Assembly (NCBI GenBank): GCA_023614405.1
Contig: CM042694.1
Coordinates: forward strand, 94,595,285 to 94,659,284
From: Avena insularis
Lineage: Eukaryota; Streptophyta; Magnoliopsida; Poales; Poaceae
DNA: 64,000 nt
Direction of reading: 5' to 3'
Part shown: piece by piece, positions 45,915 through 56,063 of the stretch
Numbering within the stretch: position 1 is the stretch's first letter
Layout: each line of letters begins with the position of its first letter
Translations under genes and position numbers: made by a program
Notes under the pieces: generated by a model
Seen by the model: only the letters and a program-made list of their open reading frames with translations
What the model was told of the DNA's origin: nothing
The model's database searches: none

Positions 45915-46225
45915 GACCTTTAGTCCCGGTTCGTGTCTAGAACCGGGGCTAAAGGGTCTGACGCCCGACCCGACCTACCTGAAACCCTTTAGCCCGGGTC
46001 ATGTAACAAATAGGGGCTAAAGGGTCTGACGCCCGACCCGACCTGCCTGAAACCCTTTAGCCCCGGTTTATTACACGACCCGGGGCTAAAGGTCCCATTC
46101 GAACCGGGGCTAGTGTCTGCCACCCTCCTGGGGCCAGTTCTAGCCGTTGGATCGGGCCATTAGTCCCGGTTTGTAGCAAAACCAGGGCTAATACCCCTGA
46201 ATCAAAGGTCTGTTTTCTACTAGTG
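45915..46225 (-). repeat. CACTA right TIR and subterminal repeats
   Basis: At least seven copies of CTTTAGCCCCGGTT or its complement occur between 45918 and 46200. A segment GGGTCTGACGCCCGACCCGA is tandemly repeated (about 45955 and 46022). It ends with the TIR TTTCTACTAGTG. Confidence 0.85.
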
Positions 46226-46228
46226 CTA

Positions 46229-46589
46229 GCTTCCATGATCGGAGTTCTAGTGCGTATTTTCTTCACGGGGTCAATCGGATTAGGATTAATCTAGTGGTGC
46301 TATTTATTAAGCCTGATGACTGCCTGAACAGTTCAGTGAGCTTTACCATCAAGTTTGTACGTACCCCCATGTGGCCATGTGTCTGTTAAACAAAACCCTT
46401 GCTTGAGTGCCGGGCTCGGAGCTCAAGGCGCGTACTCGCACCCAAACAAACTAACGAACAGACAAGCTGGTCGTGGCACGCATGTCGAAGGAAGCTCTGT
46501 CGGTGTGATGTTTTCTTCTTAATCCTAATGTATAGAAATCTTGGTGGGTCTTAAACGGTCGCAGTAATTGGGAGAGCGACTGTTGCGGA
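46229..46589. other. Non-coding spacer
   Basis: It continues the duplicated locus interrupted by the CACTA and reaches the next copia at 46590. No coding signal was recognised. Confidence 0.4.
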
Positions 46590-47059
46590 TGTTGGAAATT
46601 GGCCCGATATACGACGCCTTTCGTCGAGTACTTTCCGACAACAGACGACGCGATAGCGGCAAGATCACTCGATCAACTCCGGCAAGACGCGCAAGTACAC
46701 ACAGCCAAAATAGCTAGCCTTGATTGATTGATCAAGCTAGTAGCAACACAACTCACTCACGTGAAAACCAATAAGCTTTGATGGCCACAGGTGCATATCG
46801 CACCTCATAGTTACTTTCGTATTGATTCTCACGATGTGGTGTTACACGGCCAGGGTACTTGCATATATATATATGCAAGAAATAAGCTAACCGACTAGTC
46901 TAGCTAGTACGACTCGGTTTCAAACTCCTAGTCCTACTCTATTACATGTATGCATACCGGACAGACCATGTACTCGTCGGAACCTATACGTATACGAACC
47001 GCATACAACGGACCAAGCGCACGGTTCCGTGCCGGAACGTGACGTGCTTATTCCCAACA
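46590..47059 (-). repeat. 3' LTR of the chimeric copia (470 bp)
   Basis: It is nearly the same as 50050-50517. Among the differences is a longer TATATA microsatellite near 46863-46875. The adjacent ATCACCCCCTAAGC is the complement of the polypurine tract. Confidence 0.88.
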
Positions 47060-47067
47060 ATCACCCC

Positions 47068-48224
47068 CTAAGCACGACATGCGCTCACTTCCACCTCATC
47101 AATGCGTAGGGCTCTTATCTTTGCCTCCACCTTGAACTCTTCGGCTTCCTTGATCTTCTCGAATGCTTGTTGATCTTGATCCTTACTTTTCAGCAACACA
47201 ATCCACATGTATTTACTATGATCATCCACCACAAGCATGAAGAACTTATTGCCAGGCGGAGTTGCAGGTGAAATTCCAACGCATAGATCGCCATGAACAA
47301 GTTCCGAGGCTTCACTTGCCTCAAACGTGGCTTCACATGGGAACGGGGCACTTTGTTCCTCATGATGCACACACGGTAGATCGTGATCCACTTGTGCCAC
47401 AATCTCCGCAGCCGGTGATGGAGGATCCTCCTCATCCTTCAACTCAGTTACTTGAGCATCGGATCATCGGTCCATCATCTCCTTCCGGGCGATGAGAGCT
47501 CTCCTTTTCCTTTGGTGCTTTCCGGCAATCAGCCTTGAAGTGACCGAGCTCGCCGCGATTATGACACCTTACTTTCTTTATGTCAAACTTCCTCCATGGG
47601 CGTCATCTTCATCCTCCGCCCCACAATGTACTTTTTTCGCTGGGCGTTGCTTCTCCTTGCCGCCGTGGAGCCTCCTTGCTTTTCTTTTGAAAGAGTCATC
47701 CATCGCTGCTTTGTGAGCATCGGTGCTCAACCTGTTCGATCACCGAAGCTGATCCGGATTCTCTCATCGTGTGCCTTGAATCTTCCGACGAGATCCTCAA
47801 CCGTCAATGTATTCAGGTCGAGACATTGTTCGATCGATGTAACGATCTGCATGTAGCGCGCTGGCGCCGCACGCAGGAACCTTCTGACGTTCTTGATCTC
47901 ATCCAATTTCTCGCCATATCCCCTGATTGCGTTGACAAGGGTAACGAAACGGGCGGCAAACTGATCAACCGTCTCGCTCTCCGCCATCTTCAGATCTTCA
48001 TAGCTTTTTGTCAAAGTTTGAAGATGCGCTTCCTTCACGCGGACATGACCTTGGTGCAAGATCTTGATCGTCTCCCATGCATCCTTCACCGATCCCAGAC
48101 CCGACAGTACTTTCGTCGGGATGTTGCGACGAGACAACCAGCGACAAACGCGTAACTTGTCGAGTGCTTTCCGACAAGACACACACGTAGAAGCCGGCTT
48201 TCCGTAGACTTCCTGATCGATCAA
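47068..48224 (-). pseudogene. Copia gag (UBN2-type), degenerate zinc knuckle and truncated integrase
   Basis: Minus-strand reading. The gag domain runs 48224-47727 (VKDAWETIKILHQGHVRVKE; SETVDQFAARFVTLVNAIRG). A zinc-knuckle remnant near 47560 reads RCHNRGELGHFKADC, with Arg in place of the second Cys. Integrase core begins near 47350 (ELVHGDLCVGI, LVVDDHSKYMWI) and stops after IRALRIDE, directly before the polypurine tract. Protease is not evident; reverse transcriptase and RNase H are absent. Confidence 0.75.
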
Positions 48225-48235
48225 CCGACGGCCGG

Positions 48236-48548
48236 TGCTTTTGGCCGGAGCTGAGAGATCACGTACGCCTAGCCCAAGATCTCCTTGATCAAACTAGCTA
48301 GCTACTCATCGTACGTGAAGACACAACATCTCAGGAATCAATTGGATAACCAAAGGCTCGTATCGAGCCTTGTATTTGTCTATTTCTCAATCGCACAATT
48401 GATTACAGGGGTACTACACATGTATATATAGTAGTTTTGTTGTATCTAGCCTAGTAGAATTAGGACTCCTAATTCTTACCTTAATCGGCTACACAAAACC
48501 TACTCGAATACGACTCCGTATACACGCATACAGTGATTATTGCTAACA
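48236..48548 (-). repeat. LTR-like segment of a second copia inside the chimeric element
   Basis: It ends with TTATTGCTAACA at 48548, followed by ATCACCCCCTAAGCAC, the same polypurine complement that follows the outer LTR at 47060. A TATATATAG box lies at about 48423. The left limit is uncertain; no matching second LTR was found. Confidence 0.5.
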
Positions 48549-48549
48549 A

Positions 48550-49994
48550 TCACCCCCTAAGCACTGTGTGCACCTCTTTACATCCACCTGGGTCCCAAAT
48601 GCGCCAACTGCTTCTTGTCGACGTTATCCTTGGCACTGCTTTCGCCATTCCAGGTAGCTTCCAGGTCACCGACTTTGCTTTTGTCGGCTTGTCTTCCGCT
48701 TGACGCCAACAGTCCTCCTTATCCGCGTCATCGGTCTTCACCGGTTTCTTGATGAATAGGCATTGCTTCTTGTGCTTCATCTTCACCAGACATCGTTGTC
48801 CGAAGTCCCTTTTTCGGATAGTAGTCCAACACGCGTTTCATGCGTGCTCGCGTCGGTCGTAGTCGACTCGGCTCCAACACACTAGGAGGCGATACGACAT
48901 ACTCTTCTGTGTCCGACAACACACTTGTTTCTTCACTTGCTTTCGCGACCACTGCCAAAACCACACTAGCTTTTGGAGTTGCCAAACCTCCGGATTCTGG
49001 CAATTTTTGAAGCGTGTTACCTTGTAGTCGATTTGCTCCTATTACAAAACCTGGGATGCACCCCCCTGGTTTGCTTTCTGGACTTTCTGTCCCGCTTCCT
49101 GGGCTAATGATGCCACCTCCCGGCACCATGTCACATTGCCCTTGGATTTCTCGGCACTCTTTTGCCCCAAGCTCCTCACGTGGAGCTTCTCCTACTTGAT
49201 CTTTTTCTGCTCCAATTTCTGGGATGGATGCCCCTGAACCTCCTGGTAGGACCTTTTCTTTTAGTCCGCCCCCTTCTGGCGTTTTTGGGCCACCAGCCCC
49301 TGGACCTTCCCATGGCCCGGTCTCCACACGTGGAGCACCTCCTCCTGGGTTGTTTAGCAGAGCACACGTGCCACGTCGCCTCGCTTTCCGGTGGGCGTCC
49401 TAGCGTGCTACGCCTTCATCATGCAATGAGACATCTTCTCGATCACGGGCGTCGTGTCCTGCGATGTCGGTAGTCCGAGTACTCTCCGGCCGCGCTTCTG
49501 AACTTGAGGTGAAATCCTCGGTCTCAGAACTTGACATACTCACGCCGACTTCTTCTGACACCTTGGTCGCCGTACTTGGCGTCGCCACACTTGACGAACC
49601 AACCGGGGTCACTTCCGGTTCTACCAATGTCATCTCGTCGTCCAAGACAACCTCCTTCTGCCCCACGTGAGCACTAGTGTCGTCGACACCTGCGCATACC
49701 ACCTTGATCGCTCCCCACACATCCTTCGCCGATTTCTTTTCGACGAGGTGTCTGTGCGACCGAGTAAGACGCCGTCAGCGCTTGCAGCAATCTTCTCGGT
49801 GCCGCACCTCCCTTGACGTACTCATCTCCGCCGGGATCGATGGCCTCCCAAATCTCCTGAGCTTCCATGGCGCACTGCATCATAAGTGCCCATAGCCCAT
49901 AGTACTTGCGATCCAGACGCGGATACAAAGCCGCGCCCACCGTCTCGAACACCGGTTCCGATGTCGAGCTCTCGCCAAGCTTCACCATCGCCAT
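48550..49994 (-). pseudogene. Chimeric copia coding fragments: gag N-terminus joined to pol linker
   Basis: The minus strand opens at 49994 (MAMVKLGESSTSEPVFETVG) with a copia gag N-terminus and reaches the start of the UBN2 domain (KDVWGAIKVVCAG near 49720). It then passes without gap into low-complexity Ser/Thr/Glu text and a Pro/Gly-rich stretch (48728-49327) ending PSRLRPTRARMKRVLDYY, typical of the linker between integrase and reverse transcriptase. The order gag then late-pol, with the middle missing, indicates deletion or template switching. Confidence 0.6.
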
Positions 49995-50034
49995 GACCTC
50001 CTTGTACTTTCAGCAGATCACGAACGACGACCTT

Positions 50035-50047
50035 GGCTCTGATACCA
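50035..50047 (-). other. Primer-binding site of the chimeric copia
   Basis: GGCTCTGATACCA on the plus strand is the complement of TGGTATCAGAGCC, two bases from the LTR at 50050. Confidence 0.8.
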
Positions 50048-50049
50048 AT

Positions 50050-50517
50050 TGTTGGAAATTGGCCCGATATGCGACGCCTTTCGTCGAGTACTTTCCGACA
50101 ACAGACGACGCGATAGCAGCAAGATCACTCGATCAACTCCGGCAAAACGCGCAAGTACACACAGCCAAACTAGCTAGCCTTGATTGATTGATCAAGCTAG
50201 TAGCAACACAACTCACTCTCGTGAAAACCAATAAGCTTTGATGGCCACAGGTGCATATCGCACCTCATAGTTACTTTCGTATTGATTCTCACGATGTGGT
50301 GTTACACGGCCAGGGTACTTGCATATATATATGCAAGAAATAAGCTAACCGACTAGTCTAGCTAGTACGACTCGGTTTCAAACTCCTAGTCCTACTCTAT
50401 TACATGTATGCATACCGGACAGACCATGTACTCGTCGGAACCTATACGTATACGAACCGCATACAACGGACCAAGTGCACGGTTCCGTGCCGGAACGTGA
50501 CGTGCTTATTCCCAACA
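50050..50517 (-). repeat. 5' LTR of the chimeric copia (468 bp)
   Basis: Pair of 46590-47059; TSD GCGGA follows at 50518-50522. Confidence 0.88.
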
Positions 50518-50534
50518 GCGGAAAGGAGATGTCT

Positions 50535-51611
50535 GGTCTTATTTTTTTTTTGCAGGGTAAAGGGATTATATTAAACATACAGGTAGTACAATCAAGAACA
50601 ATCGCCTTTGACGATTTCAGGTGGGAAATTTCGCAACCATACTACGGTTCTTCCTTGTACTCTACCTATCTGAGCTAGGCCATCGTTTGCGCTATTTGCT
50701 TCGTGATCAACCTTTATAAACTACAATCTCCCTCTCCCTAAGCTTCTCTCAGATTACAGAGACCCTCATAGCATGTCTAGAAAGATTCGGTGCTCTCAGA
50801 TCAATCATCCCTATCGCCTCGGAGTAGTCCGACTCAAGGACTATTTTCTTCTCTTACCAGTGTAAGGCGAGCACCAGGCCTTCCTCCATTACTAATATCT
50901 CCGCTTCCAGGTACGTAGGTGGTGGCAAGCGGCGAAGACGACTTCGCCTTTATGATCACGTAGGATCATCCCAGCTCCTGCTCGTCCATCCGGTGTGAAG
51001 GCGCCGTCGACATTTAGTTTTGCCTAGCCCTCCACCGGCAGTGTCCACTTCTTCCTCGCCTTCTGGCGCACATCTTCTCGATGCCTTTCCTTGTGGAAAC
51101 CCTACACATGTGAGACCACCTGCTTACCTTTTTCCAAGTCAACCCGTGGGTGTTGTTTGATGAGCAGGAGGGATTCCACATAGGTCTCCAGGAATCGTCG
51201 TGAGCTCTCCATCGGCACAATTTTCTTATGGTGAGTGAGCTCGTTGTGGTTGTGCATACGCGTCATAGGAGCATCAGTAGCATTTCTCGTTGTTTGCTAG
51301 TCAAGGCTTGTATGTCACGTAGGAACCAATATGGGTTCGTGCTAACTAGTTTGTCATCCTCTGGTAGATCCCACCATGCGCGCATCACCTCCCAGAGGCC
51401 AGCCGCATGGGGGCAGGTTCTCATGGCATGGAAGGATGTTTCGTCCTCAGCACCACAAATTTGGCATCTTGCGCATATATCCATTCCTCGGCGGCAGATG
51501 TTTTCCTGTGTGGCGAGCGCATTCCGAGCTAGCTTCTAGGCAAAAATTCTCACCTTCGGAGGTACTGGACATTGCCAGATTAGCTTCCATTCTACTAAGT
51601 CCCCCAGCGGC
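50535..51611 (-). mobile_element. LINE 3' part, minus strand, cut by the Tat element
   Basis: A run of T at about 50540-50551 is the complement of a poly-A tail. Going rightward on the minus strand come the RNase H and zf-RVT regions of ORF2, and the reading is cut off at 51611 where the Tat LTR starts. The 5' part must lie beyond the window. The copia at 46590-50517 inserted about 18 bases beyond the poly-A end. Confidence 0.75.
50860..51611 (-). pseudogene. LINE ORF2 C-terminus: zf-RVT and RNase H
   Basis: zf-RVT lies at about 51600-51260 (QCPVPPKVRIFA, CARCQICGAEDETSFHAMRT). RNase H lies at about 51030-50890 ([20 protein letters not shown], then [12 protein letters not shown]). Stops near 51538 and 50905 inactivate it. 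The RNase H places it among the plant LINEs that carry this domain. Confidence 0.75.
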
Positions 51612-52112
51612 TGTTGGGGATATACTTTCTGGGTATCCTCACAGTTCCTCACTGACCAGGGTGGCCCACTTCGGGTTAGAGCTTTGCTTCACAGGTGGCC
51701 CAGTTAGGGAGAAAAGACGGAGTCCGATCCGGCTACGGGAAGGCCCAGAAGACTTACCGACTTAGGCCCATAATGTTACTTGTAGTTCAAGATGTACTTG
51801 TAACCGACTCTTAGTCGTAGCCGGCTAGATCTCTCCTGTAAACCCTAGGCCGGATATCTATATAAGCCGTCCTAGGGAGAGCCTTTAGAGCACACCTCAA
51901 TAGTCTACAATCTCAACTTGCACAGGCGAAACCCTTGTAACCCATATTCCGGCTCTGCCATATTACTGGATTGCTAGCAGGAGTAGGGTCCGTCCAAAGC
52001 CGGCGGATTCGAACCTGGGTAAACTTGTGTGCTCACCGTCCCGGAACACCGTACTCTCACACCCCTCACTTCCACACGCCTCGAGGACCCCCTCATGACG
52101 TACTTGTCATCA
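51612..52112 (+). repeat. 5' LTR of the Tat element (about 500 bp)
   Basis: It starts TGTTGGGGATATACTTTCTG; the end is placed at TTGTCATCA (52112), 13 bases before the primer site. The right limit may be off by a few bases because the partner LTR is not visible. Confidence 0.7.
51859..51866 (+). promoter_or_regulatory. Probable TATA box of the Tat LTR
   Basis: TATATAAGCCGTCC, in the middle of the LTR. Confidence 0.55.
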
Positions 52113-52125
52113 ATCCAACGATAGT

Positions 52126-52142
52126 TGGCGCCCACCGTGGGG
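52126..52142 (+). other. Primer-binding site of the Tat element
   Basis: TGGCGCCCACCGTGGGG, a primer site common in plant Tat-lineage gypsy elements and different from the Met type used by the other retroelements here. Confidence 0.75.
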
Positions 52143-53465
52143 CAAGTGAGCTTCGGATCTGCGTTCCGAGCAGAATCTGCAAGAATCGGAATCGGTGAGA
52201 CTATCGCCGTCGGTCGCATCCTCTACGCCAGCGACGTCCCTCTCATCGTTCTCGACGAGACTTGGATTCCGGCCAGGGAGGCCGTGACTGCCTACACAAT
52301 CATGTTTTTTGGCGAGATCGATGTTTACATCGGTTTCGCTGAACCTGTCCCACCCACCCCAGCGGTGATGATAGAGGCAGAAGAATCTTCTGGGTCCCCT
52401 TTGTCCACGGAGGCGGCAGAGTTTCGGATCTCAGAAAACCCTAATCCCACCCAGCCCGCACCAATTGCGGAGATAGTGGAGAAATTCGATCCTGAAGAAG
52501 ACCTGGCGGCCCAAGTCGAATCTGGAGTGGATCTCCTTGGAGAGACCGAATCCCAAATCGACCCTCCCGTCAAAGTCGAAATCCAGGAGGAGCATATCAA
52601 CGACACTGATTCTGGCTCTGACGATGCCGGGACAGACAAGCCTTTCCTGAGGTACACGTTGTGACGTATGATAATGCAAAACTCAAGCGCAGATGCAATT
52701 CTCGAGACCATCAAAAGTTTCGACGAAGCTGATCGCGAGAGCCACAGGTACCTCAGGAGGAGCGCAACACACTTTGTCGGATACGTGGGATCCGGATCCG
52801 GCTCTGCCGATGCTGGAGACAACACCGACTCCGTGCTGGAGGAAATTGGAACAAACACCGACGTACCCGCATCCTCGGATGAATCGATGACGTCGGCAGA
52901 TTTCCGAAAGTTCTTCACGGAATATGAAGAGGAGTATAACTCCAAAGCTGCAGAGGAAGAAGAAGCCATGGATGAAGGATCCGGGGAACACTCTCCCAAA
53001 GCGCAGGATGACATGGAAGTCGGAGACAATCCCAAAGTCCAGATGTCTGAAAGTACCGATCAGAGCTTGACTCCGGGAAACGGACCCAAAGCCGTCTTTG
53101 CTACCGGTGCTGCCAAGAAGGCAAAGAAGAGGAACAAGAAGAACAATACCCTGGCAAAAGACCCTCTGACAGAGGAGGTGATTGCCGAGGAATATGAGGA
53201 AGACTCGGATGGAGCACTTATTCCAGAAGAGCTGAAAAAAGAAGAATCGGTGGATGGACACGTAATCACTGAAGGTGCGCGTAAACTCATTGATGCTGCA
53301 TTAACCACACCTATCCCTACAACTGCAGAACTTACTGCTGAAGAGCTGGACGAAAGGGCCCAAGCCCTAGAAGCGCGTCATCAACAACTCTTGGATGAAG
53401 CCAAAAACATCGAGGAGGAAAAGAAACGCATGGCAGCTAAGAATTACATGTCTCGGTTGCATTAG
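52143..53465 (+). pseudogene. Tat N-terminal extra region, acidic and coiled-coil, in frame with gag
   Basis: One frame is open from the primer site to 53465 except for a TGA at 52662-52664. It has no recognised domain. It is rich in Glu, Asp and Ser, with a Lys-rich patch (AAKKAKKRNKKNN near 53110) and a predicted coiled coil near the end (ELDERAQALEARHQQLLDEA). After the stops at 53463-53465 and 53562-53564 the same frame continues into gag, so the original product may have been one long gag precursor or an ORF read through into gag. Confidence 0.55.
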
Positions 53466-56063
53466 AAGACCCTGAAACGTTACACACATGACGGTCAATT
53501 TCCGGAAGTGAACAGGGTCCTCTTTGAAGGAGATCTAGGGATGCCTCGTCTCGACAGCAAATGAGATCTGGTGTACCCAACGCCGGTACAGGACACTGTC
53601 GCAACTCGAGATATTCTGTCAAATAACCCAGGCCCAGAACAGGTTCGATTGGGCATCAGGCTACTCACCAAGGGTCTGGAGCAACAGATGGCTGCGAAAT
53701 CCGGAAGTGGAAAACTGGTCTCGAAATATGACCAATGTCACACGGACTCAGCCTGGAATGATATAAGGCCCCAGCGTGTTCTGGAACAGCGTCACCGTTC
53801 CGACCGACGGGAAGACAACTACTCCAGAACCGGATCATCAGGACAGCATCACAGAACTGCATGTGACTGGAGCAACGTCGTTCCAGCGGCTGAGCAAGAT
53901 GCCATTGCTGCACTGTATCCGAGGAACCCTCCCCGACGAGAGTCGAACGATCGAAGGGGAGAAGATAAAGAGAAACGTCGGGAGGAGGATCGTCAAAAAG
54001 TGCCACCTCCTAGACATGCAAGCCGTCTGGCTGAGCCTCACCATAGTGGGAACGACGGACGAAGGAACGACGGAAACCATGCCGGGACAAGTCGGCAGGG
54101 GGCTCGTCGTAGTGAAGACCCTCCCCGGAACCGGAATAATGACGCTCCGGACGGAGGCCGGCGAATAGCCGGAAACAATCCAGCTGCCCCACCCTCTCCA
54201 CCAAGCAGTCATCACAACGGCTCCCAAGGGAGACAAGGAGGACGATGTGGTGAAGGAGGTGGTGGCAGAAGCCGAAGTCCGGCTCCAAGGCACCGCAGCC
54301 ACAGCCGACATTCGGGACGATCTCTATCCCCAAATGACGCAAGGCACAGGATCAACTCCAACATAGAGGCACGGCGCTACGAAAACGATGATATCTACGT
54401 GGGTCCAAAGTGCTTTGGACCATGCATCAGAGCTACAAGATTCCCGAAAGGATTTGCTATCTCAAGACATATCCAAGCCTACGACAGCATTGCTCGGCCA
54501 GATACCTGGCTACAGGATTTTTTCCAAGCTTGCTGCATCGCCAAAGGCGGAAACAGCCTGGTCGCAACCCGATATCTCCCACTTATGTTGCGGAAGACGG
54601 CGCGATCATGGCTTAATGAACTTCCGGAAAACACCATCCACAACTGGTATGACATGCAAAGCGCGTTCTTTTGGAATTTCGAAGGCACGTACTGGAGGCC
54701 CTGTACGGTCGGAGAGCTACAGTGTTGCACCCAGAAGGGCGGAGAAACTTGCCGAGATTACCTCGGACGATGGATCGACACCAAGAACTCCTGTGAAGGG
54801 GTAAATGATCAAACTGCGATTGAAGCTTTCATTGCAGGTCTCCTAATTGGTCTACTGCGTCATCATTTGAAGTGTGACAAAGTCACTGATTTGGGAGAAA
54901 TGATAGAAACAGCGAGCAAGTATGCAGATGCTGACGACGATGCAGAGGGATTACTCAATGCCCTAGCTGTGCCACAGTCGGCAAAACAACCAAAGCAACA
55001 AGCTCAGAAGTGCAAAAATACCTCGGAAGAAAAACCCAACACGAAAATGGCAGTGGTCACTGCTACTTTCGGGTCTGGAGGACGAGGAGGACGGAGGCGC
55101 ATGGGCCGTGGAACTTCAAGAGTCCAAGGTAGAGGAGACCAACAACCAGGCAAAACCTACTCTTGGGCCGACATTGCCAATAACCCATGTGTGCATCACT
55201 TAGACGCCAATGGGGGCTCGTCCCACACCAATGCTGAATGTCGTTTCAATGACGACATCAAAAGAGATGACACCACGGGCTACAAAGCTAAGCGGAAGAA
55301 GGGAAAGAAGAATCCCGAAAAAGATAAAGAGACCAAGGAAGATTCCGACATGGAGGAAGCTGATGCTTCAAATCCCAAGCCGGAAGGGAAGAAAAAAAAT
55401 TCGACCAAGAAAGACACTTATGTCACCTTCCTCGGATCTCAACCAGCAAGGGTCAAGAAAGAAGTTCTACATGAGCTCAACGCAACAGTTCCAGTTGTCC
55501 CCCAATTTTTGGACTGGTCGGAAGTGGCAATCACATTTGACCGCGCTGATCATCTGCCTAAGTTGCACAGGCAAGGAAAATACGCCTTAATCATCAATCC
55601 ACTTATTGACGGTTATGGTTTCTCTAAGACCTTCATGGACGGTGGCAGTAGTATCAATATTCTCTATGTCGAAACGCTACGCCGGATGAAGATCTCGGAG
55701 ACCCAGCTGAACCATAGCTCTGTGATCTTTCACGAAGTTGTCCCAGGAAGACAAGTTAATTCCCTAGAGGAGATCACTTTGGATGTTACCTTTGGGACTC
55801 CAAAGAATTATCGGACGGAGGCACTTTCCTTCGAAGTGGTCCTGTTCAAGAGCGCGTACCACGCTATATTCGGACGTCCGGCTTACTGGGCTTTTATGGC
55901 TCGTCCGTGTTACATTTACAATATGATGAAAATTCCAGGTCCCAACAGCGTGATCACCATCAAGGAGACCCGAAGAAAGCGCCAGAGTGCGAGGATGGAA
56001 ATGCCGCCTTTGTTGAAGCCGTGCTGCACGCCCAGGAGTACCAAGAGATCAAGAAGAGCATAG
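53466..56063 (+). pseudogene. Tat gag and aspartic protease
   Basis: Same frame as the upstream region. An Arg/Ser/Pro-rich N-terminal part (53760-54370) leads to the gag domain (about 54390-54950; TWLQDFFQACCIAKGG, then TARSWLNELPE and FIAGLL), a basic Gly/Arg stretch (55080-55140), a Cys/His segment (CVHHLDANGGSSHTNAEC near 55190), a Lys-rich linker, and protease (MDGGSSINIL near 55635; IFGRPAYWAFMA near 55870). The frame is lost by one base near 55965, just after the protease. Confidence 0.8.

Larger units (their letters stand above)
34565..46225 (-). mobile_element. CACTA (En/Spm) DNA transposon, 11.66 kb, with TIRs and TSD
   Basis: It starts CACTAGTAGAAA at 34565 and ends TTTCTACTAGTG at 46225, flanked by the 3-bp TSD CTA (34562-34564 and 46226-46228). 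Subterminal arrays of CTTTAGCCCCGGTT and its complement lie inside both ends, the expected binding sites for TNPA. It encodes a tnp2-type transposase (minus), a TNPA-like protein with a C48 protease domain (minus) and a plus-strand gene of unknown function. All three genes have frameshifts or stops, but the ends are intact, so it could still be mobilised in trans. Confidence 0.93.
46590..50517 (-). mobile_element. Non-autonomous chimeric Ty1/copia element, minus strand, with TSD
   Basis: Near-identical LTRs (46590-47059 and 50050-50517) start TGTTGGAAATTGGCCC and end ATTCCCAACA on the plus strand. The TSD GCGGA lies at 46585-46589 and 50518-50522. The primer site sits next to the right-hand LTR, so transcription runs leftward. 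The interior holds gag and partial integrase sequence but no reverse transcriptase or RNase H, and contains a second, unrelated-looking LTR end (48236-48548). It can only have moved in trans. Confidence 0.88.

Noticed and set aside
34565..46225. Two separate nested CACTA elements, because subterminal-type repeats also occur at 40140-40280
   Set aside because: No CACTA/TAGTG terminus or TSD was found near 40140-40280, and the flanks look like promoters of two divergent genes. Kept as a possible refutation of the promoter finding.
47492..49670. Several plus-strand ORFs in the chimeric copia
   Set aside because: They are antisense shadows of recognisable gag and pol-linker sequence on the minus strand.
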